From Euryarchaeota archaeon UBA495 (lineage in GTDB: Archaea; Thermoplasmatota; Poseidoniia; Poseidoniales; Poseidoniaceae): a DNA stretch of 20,477 bases. The notes below the pieces were generated by a model. The model was not told where the DNA came from. It ran no database searches and was given only the letters and a program-made list of their open reading frames with translations. Numbering within the stretch: the stretch's first letter is position 1; each line of letters begins with the position of its first letter. This document shows positions 1 through 7,400 of the stretch, piece after piece. Location of the stretch: NCBI GenBank assembly GCA_002496845.1, contig DALQ01000122.1, positions 1 to 20,477 of the forward strand, written 5' to 3'. The position numbers and the translations under genes were made by a program.

Positions 1-160
1 GTTGGGTTGTAGCATCACATGTGTGCACCTGCACCATGCGAGATAACCCTTCGTTATCGAGTCATGCCAATGCGGCGTCCTCAGAAGACCGCCTCCCCGA
101 GGGACGGCCCTCCTCAGCCCTACCCCCGACACGCACGCATGCCGAGGTGCTAAGCAACCC
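1..160 (-). other. Left-edge non-coding stretch, possible leftward transcript
   Basis: No convincing protein gene lies here. Read leftward, the sequence is GC-rich and foldable, with stop codons in all three frames. A TATA-like box just upstream (176-184) would place a transcript start near 153-157. I looked for hallmarks of archaeal SRP RNA (the UGUAAC loop, the GGAAGGGAGCAGC apical motif), RNase P RNA (GAGGAAAGUCC) and tRNA (GGTTCRA) and found none. A short open frame beginning with ATG at 37 (M-V-Q-V-H-T) runs off the left edge and could be the start of a neighbouring gene. A 6-bp inverted repeat (GATAAC/GTTATC, 42-58) lies just upstream of that ATG. The region may be a 5' leader, an unrecognised RNA, or plain spacer. 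Confidence 0.25.
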
Positions 161-175
161 CCCGACCTGCCTTCT

Positions 176-184
176 CTATATCAA
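176..184 (-). promoter_or_regulatory. TATA-like box facing left
   Basis: The minus strand reads TTGATATAG, one of the clearest TATA-like elements in the window. Archaeal TATA boxes are centred about 26 nt before the start site, which predicts initiation near 153-157. No start codon of a long frame lies there, so it would drive a non-coding RNA or a leadered message that continues past the left edge. It lies about 50 nt after the stop of the zinc-ribbon gene. Confidence 0.35.
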
Positions 185-230
185 CCCATCGGGGTGTTTC
201 AACGCCCCAGAATCGGCTCCAGTCCCACGT

Positions 231-1313
231 TCAGGCAGAGGAACTTTTCATCATCTTTCGAGCATCGTTCATTCGGGTGACAAAACCACCCTCGTCAGGC
301 AGATGCCCAACAGACGCCAGCAAGCGGTCAACAGCCTCGACGCGGCCGTCCATGGCCATGGCGAGGGCAAGATTGTGCATTGTTTTGAGATCTCCACCTG
401 AGAGCTTGGCGGCTTGCTTCAGGTGTTGCAGACCTTCCGAGGCTTGGTCGCCTTGCTCCATGCACGCGATGCCAGCGGCCGTGCGGAGGCTCGTCCCGTC
501 GATGCCCGTTGCGAGCAACAATTCGACGCGTTCACGAGCGACCGCCCATTCTTCTCCAGCGAGCGCTCGGAAAGCCTCGATGGTGGGCTCACGAAGGAGA
601 CCGTCCAGCAAAGCAGATTCAGGAGCCACGACGGCAAATGGAGGCCATGAAAGGGCTGACGTTGTGGGCTCAGCGCTCACGTCGACGGTCGCTGAAGACG
701 AGGTGTTGGTCAGACCGTACGCTTGCCTCACGTCGGCGCCGGGTTCCGTCCAGAGGGACGGAATTTCTGGCAGTAAACTGGCTGCTTCCAAATTCCGAGC
801 AGGCGCGTGGACGGGTTCGGCGTCAGGAACGGGTGGCAACGCGTCTGGAGCGCCCGTTGGAACGGGTGGAAGGGCGGAAATCGGTTCTTGCTTCTCCTCA
901 AGAGGAGCCTCGACGATCGATGCGTCCCGATGATCCGGTGCATCTGGTTCAGCACGGTCCTCGTCTGTTCGTTCATCGGCGTCCACGGGACGCGCTTGGG
1001 CTCCGGAGAGTGCCGCCAAACCTTGGCTTGAGGCCCCAAATCCGAACGGGAGCGACGGAGCATGCGATCGTGCAAGTCCGCCAAATCCGAAGGGCAGATC
1101 GCCTTGTGGCTCTTCTTCTTCCTCAGGTTCTGCTTCAGGCTCCGGTGCAATTTCATGCAGCGCCAAGGCGGCTTCGTCGAGGCCAGGAACTTCGCCAAAG
1201 CCTTCGAGAGAGGTGGAATCTTCCGCCTCAAGGTCGACGAAACTCATGCCGCCGCAGCCAGGGCATGACGTATCACGGACGCTGAGCAAGCCACACGCCG
1301 TGCACTGGAACAT
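231..1313 (-). CDS. Zinc-ribbon protein with acidic/Pro-rich linker and TPR-like C-terminus
   Basis: I recognise no named family. Seen in the 360 residues: an N-terminal zinc ribbon with two CxxC pairs (C4, C7, C17, C20); an acidic run near 57-69; two copies of LPFGFG (73-78, 88-93); a long Pro/Ala/Glu-rich, probably disordered region to about 220 with ALPPVP twice; and a helical C-terminus (about 235-355) whose pattern, including a GDQASEGLQHLKQAAKL stretch, resembles tetratricopeptide repeats. There is no signal peptide or membrane segment, so it is probably cytoplasmic. The ATG at 1313 sits directly before the first CxxC, which supports the start. The gene follows the permease by 57 bp on the same strand and may be co-transcribed. 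A zinc ribbon plus TPR-like helices suggests a protein-protein adaptor, but that is inference. Confidence 0.8.
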   Translation of the reverse strand: MFQCTACGLLSVRDTSCPGCGGMSFVDLEAEDSTSLEGFGEVPGLDEAALALHEIAPEPEAEPEEEEEPQGDLPFGFGGLARSHAPSLPFGFGASSQGLAALSGAQARPVDADERTDEDRAEPDAPDHRDASIVEAPLEEKQEPISALPPVPTGAPDALPPVPDAEPVHAPARNLEAASLLPEIPSLWTEPGADVRQAYGLTNTSSSATVDVSAEPTTSALSWPPFAVVAPESALLDGLLREPTIEAFRALAGEEWAVARERVELLLATGIDGTSLRTAAGIACMEQGDQASEGLQHLKQAAKLSGGDLKTMHNLALAMAMDGRVEAVDRLLASVGHLPDEGGFVTRMNDARKMMKSSSA

Positions 1314-1319
1314 CCAAGC

Positions 1320-1343
1320 CCTCCGATTCTCAGGGAGCGGAGG
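1320..1343 (-). other. Inverted repeat in front of the zinc-ribbon gene
   Basis: Perfect 6-bp arms CCTCCG/CGGAGG enclose a second small stem (CTC/GAG), giving a foldable 24-nt element in the 57-bp spacer after the permease stop. It ends 6 nt before the ATG at 1313, so in RNA it could influence translation initiation or mark a processing site. No T-run follows, so it is not a bacterial-style terminator. Confidence 0.35.
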
Positions 1344-1370
1344 TGACGTATGAAGACGGCGGCGTCAGGC

Positions 1371-3086
1371 TCACTCTTCCTCGGTGCCGAGGAGGGTCTT
1401 CTTGAGGTTCTTCGCACCCTCGATGACCTCATCGAGACCATGGTCGCCGAGCGACTCGATCGGCGTCAGTCCGGAGCTCATGCCCTTGGAGAATTGCCAG
1501 ATGAGGCTGAAGGCCGTGAGGAGGAGCAGCACCAACTTCCAGAGCATTGGGCTGTCGGCCCCCACCACGTACACCAACAGGCAGTAAATCATGGCGATGA
1601 AGGTGGTCACGAGCATGACAGGGAAACCTGCACGGAAGAACTCGTTGAACGAAATGGGATAACCCGCTTCCTTCGAAAGGCCAGCCGTCACGACGTTGGC
1701 AGACGCCCCGATGAGGGTCCCGTTCCCGCCGAGGCAGGCGCCGAAGGCGAGGGCCCAAATGATGGGCTCCAGAGGAAGACTGAGGTCGGCACACATCGCC
1801 AACACAACGGGAATCATCGTCGCCGTGTACGGGATGTTGTCGATGAACGCGGAGGCAATGGCCGACACCCACAGGATGATGACGATGGCGGCGGGCAACA
1901 TCATGTCCTCGCTAAAGGAGCCGATGGCGCTGGTCACCTGCTCGCCAATCCAACCGATCAAACCGAGGTATTCCAAAGAGTGCACAAGCACGAAGAGACC
2001 GGCGAAGAAGAGCAGGGTCGTCCACTCCACGTGATGCAGAGGTTCCTCGATCTCGTGCGGGTTGGTCGCGGTCAACATGACCACACCACCAACGAGCGCA
2101 ATCCAGGAGACGGGGATGTGGAAGATGGGGTGGAGGAAGAAGGCGATGATGACCAGAGCGAGGATGCCACCGCTGATTTTGAGCCCGCGTGGGTCTTTGA
2201 TGCCGTAGCGGTGTTCGAGTTCAGCCACGTCGCGGTGACGCACACCCGACAGTTCGTCGCGGAACAGCCAGCGGATCATCATGAGGCCAGGAACGATGCA
2301 CATCAGGATGGCCGGACCCATTTCGATGATGAAGTCGTTGAAGGTCACACCGCTGTCGGCCAAAGCGGCGAGCGCAGGGTCGGGGTTCTTCGAAATCGCA
2401 TCGGGCGAAAGCGCCGATCCGATCATGATGTTGGGCGGATCACCGATCATGGTGGCCGCACCACCGATGTTTGAGAAAAGTACCTCTGCAATCAGCAATG
2501 GAATCGGTCTGAGGTCCAACACCCTTGCCAACTGGATGGTGACTGGCGTCAGCAAGAGCATGGTCGTCACGTTGTCCAAGAAGGCAGACAACACGGCGGT
2601 CACAAGGCAGAGAATGACCGTCAAGGTCCAGACGTCTCCACCGCTGCGCTTGTATGCTTCAACGGCAAACCATTCGAACACACCTGTGTTCGACAGGATG
2701 CCCACCATGACCATCATACCGAGCAAGAGTCCAATGGTCTCCCAATCGATCATCGTCGTGACGGCCTTGAGGCTCAAGGCCGCTTCTTCGGAGTAATAGT
2801 TGAGGGCAAGAACCGCCGCAAGGCCACCAAGTGCCGCAGCGAGCGTGCGCTCGACGACCTCGGTGATGATCATCGCGTACACGGCGAGGAGGATGAGGCC
2901 ACCCACCAGCAAAGCCTGGGACTCAAGTCCGGCCCTGATGTGAATCTCAAGATGCATGTCGTTCTCGTCGCCACCACCTCCTGCAGCGATGCTTTTGCCG
3001 ATGAACATCAGCAGACCAACGCCCAGCAAGGTCAACAGAGCAAGTCGGTGACCCGCACGGCGGGAGGGAAGCGCAAGGAGGCCCAT
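1371..3086 (-). CDS. ArsB/NhaD-superfamily (P-protein/SLC13-like) permease
   Basis: A polytopic membrane transporter of about 571 residues from the ion-transporter superfamily that includes ArsB, NhaD, citrate transporters and the OCA2 P protein. The family's inverted-repeat signatures are clear. The first half has FLDNVTT (169-175) and IGDPPNI (214-220). The second half has FIDNIPY (414-420) and GNGTLIGASAN (454-464). A hydrophobic segment (about 15-34), a glycine run and an acidic patch precede the core. A short charged tail ends in TEEE. The substrate cannot be read from sequence; Na+/H+ exchange, an oxyanion or a dicarboxylate are all possible. I chose the ATG at 3086 because a TATA-like box lies about 26 nt upstream; an ATG at 3119 would add 11 residues. 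It follows the YhbY gene by 62 bp and may have its own promoter. Confidence 0.88.
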   Translation of the reverse strand: MGLLALPSRRAGHRLALLTLLGVGLLMFIGKSIAAGGGGDENDMHLEIHIRAGLESQALLVGGLILLAVYAMIITEVVERTLAAALGGLAAVLALNYYSEEAALSLKAVTTMIDWETIGLLLGMMVMVGILSNTGVFEWFAVEAYKRSGGDVWTLTVILCLVTAVLSAFLDNVTTMLLLTPVTIQLARVLDLRPIPLLIAEVLFSNIGGAATMIGDPPNIMIGSALSPDAISKNPDPALAALADSGVTFNDFIIEMGPAILMCIVPGLMMIRWLFRDELSGVRHRDVAELEHRYGIKDPRGLKISGGILALVIIAFFLHPIFHIPVSWIALVGGVVMLTATNPHEIEEPLHHVEWTTLLFFAGLFVLVHSLEYLGLIGWIGEQVTSAIGSFSEDMMLPAAIVIILWVSAIASAFIDNIPYTATMIPVVLAMCADLSLPLEPIIWALAFGACLGGNGTLIGASANVVTAGLSKEAGYPISFNEFFRAGFPVMLVTTFIAMIYCLLVYVVGADSPMLWKLVLLLLTAFSLIWQFSKGMSSGLTPIESLGDHGLDEVIEGAKNLKKTLLGTEEE

Positions 3087-3089
3087 GGA

Positions 3090-3115
3090 CCGTCGGCCCG
3101 ACGGATGGATATAAT
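3090..3115 (-). promoter_or_regulatory. Permease promoter: TATA-like box plus palindromic candidate operator
   Basis: On the minus strand a TTATAT core (3114-3109) is centred about 26 nt from the ATG at 3086, the spacing expected for a leaderless archaeal transcript. Between box and ATG lies a perfect palindrome, CCGTCGG-C-CCGACGG (3090-3104), ending 4 nt before the ATG. That is where an archaeal repressor would block polymerase. If translation instead starts at 3119, both elements would be coding sequence. Confidence 0.45.
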
Positions 3116-3148
3116 CCATTGTCGTCGAAATATTGGAAGGATTGTCCT

Positions 3149-3415
3149 TCAGCGACGCCACAGAACACCCACGTTGCCTCGAGAAAGCACGAGAACGGAA
3201 CCAGTGCGTTCGACCAACGCATCCCACAGCAGTGCGAGGTTTTCGCGGTCGAAGACCCCACGGTTGACTTTGATTTTGACCAAAGTTCGTTGCTTGAGTT
3301 GACCGTCCACTTCTTCCACAAGAGCCTCGGTGAGGCCTGATCGACCCACGCGTACCGTAGGCTTGACATCCTTGGAAGCCGCCTCTCGACGGATGTGGTT
3401 TGGAATCTCACCCAT
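3149..3415 (-). CDS. YhbY/CRM-domain RNA-binding protein
   Basis: A small cytoplasmic RNA-binding protein of 88 residues, matching the usual length of stand-alone CRM (CRS1-YhbY) proteins. The family core is visible: an N-terminal helix (NHIRREA), the basic loop with the G-R-S-G form of the GxxG motif (24-27, VGRSGLT), the KIKVNRG strand (47-53), and the closing LVLSRGN strand-loop (76-81). Bacterial YhbY associates with the pre-50S ribosome, and CRM domains in plants act in intron splicing; the archaeal role is less clear. The ATG at 3415 starts the recognisable fold; upstream starts would add unrelated residues. It lies 32 bp after the RNase P protein gene, so both are probably made together for RNA or ribosome maturation. 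Confidence 0.85.
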   Translation of the reverse strand: MGEIPNHIRREAASKDVKPTVRVGRSGLTEALVEEVDGQLKQRTLVKIKVNRGVFDRENLALLWDALVERTGSVLVLSRGNVGVLWRR

Positions 3416-3447
3416 GGCGATGTTCCACCGGCGAGGCCGATGCGCCT

Positions 3448-3783
3448 TCAATCCTCCTGTGGCCGGTTGTTGGCCCAAGGACCGAAACGATGGACTCGGC
3501 CACACGACAGGCACGTGGTGATGCGCTGACGGTTTCGAATGCGAACGCGGGCTTCATGCCCAGGACGGAGGGGCCCATGGCATCCCCGGCAAATGTGGTG
3601 GCGCCAAGGGAGAGGAACCGGCATGCGCTGGCGGCGGCACACCCTTCGGAGGTGCTCAAGCAGCACCGGAGTCAGCGGATCTCCGAGGGTTCGCTCCTCC
3701 AGCCGTTGCTCAAGCATGGTGATGGATGCAGTGGCTGCTTGCCGCCGACGGACGCTCCGGCCTCGACGGCGGCCGCGAGCCAT
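3448..3783 (-). CDS. rnp4: Ribonuclease P protein component 4 (Rpp21/Rpr2 family)
   Basis: A subunit of archaeal RNase P, which removes 5' leaders from pre-tRNAs; Rpp21 pairs with Rpp29 and binds the specificity domain of the RNA. The 111-residue protein has the family's layout: a strongly basic N-terminus (repeated Arg at 3-14), a helical region (about 18-55 with LLEHLRRVCRRQRMP), then a zinc ribbon with C65-x2-C68 and C91-x2-C94 around a basic RVRIRNRQR strand. I used ATG 3783. A GTG at 3789 would overlap the adk stop by 4 nt and add two residues. Position directly after adk and before the YhbY gene supports an RNA-processing operon. Confidence 0.88.
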   Translation of the reverse strand: MARGRRRGRSVRRRQAATASITMLEQRLEERTLGDPLTPVLLEHLRRVCRRQRMPVPLPWRHHICRGCHGPLRPGHEARVRIRNRQRITTCLSCGRVHRFGPWANNRPQED

Positions 3784-3785
3784 GC

Positions 3786-4418
3786 TCACTCGACCCCAAG
3801 AGCGGAGAGGATGGCGCTCGAAATGGTCTCGACGTCGCCCACGCCGTTGATTCGATGAAGCACGCCAGCACGCTCGTAATGCTCGGCAACGGGACGCGTT
3901 TGTGCGTGGTAGGTGGCCAGCCTGGCTCGAACCGTGGCTTCGGAATCGTCAGCCCTGCGGACCTCGACGAACGTACCGCAAGGGCACCCTGATGCAGGCA
4001 ATGGCAGATGGGTGTCATGGAACACACGACCGCAGGATTTGCAGGTGTAGCGGCCCGTGATCCGTCCGACGATCTCATCGTCTGGAACTTCGATGGCGAT
4101 GACCGCATCGATGGTTGCGATTTGGTCAAGCGCCTCAGCCTGCGGGATGGTCCGTGGAAATCCGTCGAACATGACGCCGTTGGCAGCGTCCCTTTCGGTC
4201 AGGCGTTCCTGAATGATCCGCAGAATGACGTCATCGGGCACCAAAGCACCGGACTCCATGTACGCCTTGGCTTCCTTTCCGACGTCGGTTCCCGCGGACA
4301 CAGCCGCCCGCAACATGTCGCCGGTTGAGACCTGAGGTTGACCCGTATGGTCGAGGATGCGTTGCGCTTGCGTGCCCTTGCCCGCACCAGGAGGTCCAAA
4401 CAGAATGATGCTGCCCAT
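3786..4418 (-). CDS. adk: Adenylate kinase
   Basis: Catalyses ATP + AMP = 2 ADP in the cytoplasm. The 210-residue protein is of the bacterial/eukaryotic Adk type rather than the archaeal AdkA type. Visible motifs: P-loop GPPGAGKGT (8-16), the AMP-binding region with STGDMLR (31-37), the FDGFPRT motif (84-90), and a zinc-type LID with CxxC (126, 129) and CxC (145, 147), followed by the RADDSEATVRARL helix (155-167) with the substrate Arg/Asp residues. The LID is slightly compact, with the second Cys pair spaced CPC rather than CxxC. It starts 36 bp after the subtilase stop; a small 5-bp inverted repeat lies in the gap (4422-4436). Confidence 0.95.
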   Translation of the reverse strand: MGSIILFGPPGAGKGTQAQRILDHTGQPQVSTGDMLRAAVSAGTDVGKEAKAYMESGALVPDDVILRIIQERLTERDAANGVMFDGFPRTIPQAEALDQIATIDAVIAIEVPDDEIVGRITGRYTCKSCGRVFHDTHLPLPASGCPCGTFVEVRRADDSEATVRARLATYHAQTRPVAEHYERAGVLHRINGVGDVETISSAILSALGVE

Positions 4419-4454
4419 GCCCCTCGATGAACGAGGCCGCTTTCAACGTCGCGC

Positions 4455-7400
4455 TCACGCTCGCCCGTTTTTGACAAGCCACTGCTGCCCGTAGTGTTGC
4501 CATTGTTCCATGGTCCAACCTTCGGGCAGGCCATCAGGAGGAACCGGAGGGGCAGCGGCAGGTGGCGATGCTTTGGGTGTCGGCAAGGCAGGCAGAGGTG
4601 GCGCCTGAGCGGGCGATGGAAGCGGAGGCAGGGGCTTCACTGTGGGCGGCAGTCCTGCTGGAATTGCAGCGCCCGGCGGCAGCCCCTTTGGCAATGCAGC
4701 CATGGGGGGCCGTCCTGCAGGCATGGAAGGCTTCGGTGCGGGCGTGGGCAGCGGCTCAATCGATTGTGCAAGGGCCGCTTGGATTTCGGCCTCGCTGACC
4801 GCACCGGAGGTCAAATCATGTTCAGCTCCTGTGTCGAGCAACGATGCACGCCGTTGACCGTCCGTGTCTGCTTGACCGTGGGCGCCCGGAGCAAGGATGT
4901 CCTCGCCCATGTCTGCGATTTCGGCGGATCCTCGCACCCTGAGACCGACAACGACCAGCCCAATCAGCACCACGCCGATGATCAATCCGGCCGCCCAAGC
5001 AGGCAAGAGCCCGAACAAACCGCCGTTGTTGCCCGCTGGAGCAGGGGCCACTTCGATGCTGGTGAGGCCCACCAAGGTTCCGTCGCTGGTGGTCAATTTG
5101 ACCATGAGGTTCGAACGCGCCGTCGGTGCGTTTTCGGTCGGCTCAAAGGTGATTGTCAACGATGCGTTTGAACCGACCGTCAGGCCCTCAAGGTCGCCGC
5201 TGCAAGACACGTCCCAACCAGAAACCGGCTCCCCATCGTCATCTTCCACGCGAACCTCGCAGGATACATCGAGTGGGAGGTTCCCGGTGTTGGCCACGTC
5301 GACAGTGATGCTTTCTGACTCCTGAGGGAGGTCGAGTAATGCACCTTCGACGCCAGTGTCAAGGGTGGCATGCATGGTTTCAGCAACGCTGAGGTCGAGG
5401 CGTTCACTGGCGTTGAGCCATTGCGCACCGCTGTTAGCAGCCACGTCGATCAGCACCTCCAGGGCATCGGCAGAGGCTGGCGTTCCCGGTGGGGCCATAA
5501 CGCCAAGACGCGCCGTTTTCACCTCACGAGGTGCGATGAGTTCTGGTGGATTGGAAAAGGCGACTGACCATCCATCAGGCACCAATCCTGTCGCCCAAGA
5601 AAGGACCATGATGGTCGTCCCCGTGTTCTCGATGTCCACGTCGAAGAAGGTGAAATCTCCGTTGACGGCCACGGATGCGTTCTCCGGTAGCGTCAGAACG
5701 TAGTCCAGTTCCTCGGCCACCACCAACACCGTGGTGTTGCTGACGAAAGATTGCGCGTTTTGGCGGGTCTTGAGTTGGTAGGTGTTGCCATCACCTTGCT
5801 CAGCCGTTGGCGGGACGAGCAGCCTGTAGGTCACCGTCTCGGTGGCACCTGGCTGGAGGGTGAGATCGATGCTGGCCTTCTGCTCAGGCGCTACACCGTC
5901 AATTTCGGCATCGTACGCCCACAGGGGATCCCCAAGTTGCATGGTCATCGTCAGGTCAACTGGGACGTTCCCAAGATTGGAGACCAAGGCATCAAGCAGG
6001 ACCAATTCTCCACTGTCCACCTTCACGTCAGGTGCCAATGCAGAAGGTCCAAGCCGTTCGCCTTCGATGGAAAGATCCACTTCAAACACGGTTTGGGGAA
6101 GCACCCCCACCTCGAGCACCTCAACGTGGGAGAAGCCTGCATCCGTGGCCGACGTGACCGTGCAAATCACCTCTGCTTTCACGTCGGGCGTTGGGGCACC
6201 GTCCACGATGGGTGGCACAGAAACCAACACGGGCATTGGCAGGTCTTCGAGGATGTCAAGCGGCTCAAAATCAAGGGTGGAGGCGGCTGTGCCGTCCAAA
6301 CCAACCTGCCACCCGTCAAGATCGACGGTGCAGGCAAGGTTGTAACGCGCTGGAGCGTTGCCGGTGTTCATCACGGCGATTGAGAACGCGACCGACCCAC
6401 CAGGTTCGGCCGCGATGGGGTTGCCGTTGGGCAGCAAGGTGCCTGAGACACCCACCAAGACGTCATCAACGCGACCAACGTTCAGCGTGAACCGTTGGGT
6501 GTGAGAGACGAAAGGCTGGTCGGTGTAACTCGCTTTCACGTCCACGACGAAGGTGCCTGAAGCAGCGTAGCGGTCCGGGCCCGTTCCGCCGATCATCGCA
6601 TCAAGATCGGTCAAGGTAAGGGTCAAATCCCGATGATCCCCGGTACTTCCCAGTTCCGTCACAGCGTACGGACCACTTTCGTTCAATCCCTTGGACCAGC
6701 TGTCTTTGGGTGAGAGAAGAACTCCGGGCATGGAGGCGTCGATGGCCTGAACTTGGGTCACCGTGACCGTCACGCTTCTGTTTCCGGTTCCTTCGTGCTG
6801 CACCCGAATGGGGATGTCGATGCCGGTGAGGTTCCTGACGTCCATGTCGTGCACGGCAGCAGAATCGCGTTCTTGCGAGGTGCTGGGAAGCGAACCGTCC
6901 TCTGCGTAAGGGATGATACGGACACCAAGTGCACTCACCTCGATGTCGGTGGTGAACACGTTGTTGTCCGTCCCTGACTGGGCGTCGTTCAACTCCGTCA
7001 CGTCATCGTCGACGTCGAGTTTCAACTCAAGCGTGTGTGTGCCGGTGGTGGAAAAGGTGTGGAGGATGATGTGGCTGTCGATGTTGCCTGATGCGAGGGG
7101 GTTGCGAACCCCGTCGTACAAGACCGACCCTTCGGTCAAATCCGTCAAGACCACACGTTGCGAGGGAGCCTGAGCCGTGCCTTGGTTGAGCCATGACATG
7201 GAAATGGAGATCACGTCATCCTTGAGCGGTTGGTCGGTGGACAACAGAATGCTCCGCTCCAAACCGACCAGGTCGGCCGTGGGCGTCGCGGTTGCATCAG
7301 CGACCACCACGAGCGCGAAGTCTTGCGATTGACCGCCCCTGTGGAGCACCTCAACCGTCCATGCACCGGCGCCGGTCAACACGCCGGCAGGAACACGAAT

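Noticed and set aside
1..160. SRP RNA or RNase P RNA on the minus strand
   Set aside because: The G-run near 158-166 first recalled archaeal SRP RNA, but the conserved loop and apical motifs are absent and the rest is outside the window.
1350..2474. 374-residue open frame on the plus strand
   Set aside because: It is antisense to the permease, rich in His/Asp/Glu/Gly as expected from reading hydrophobic codons backwards, and shows no domain.
3086..3227. Longer permease start at 3227
   Set aside because: It would overlap the YhbY gene by 79 bp and add a non-conserved, non-hydrophobic N-terminus.
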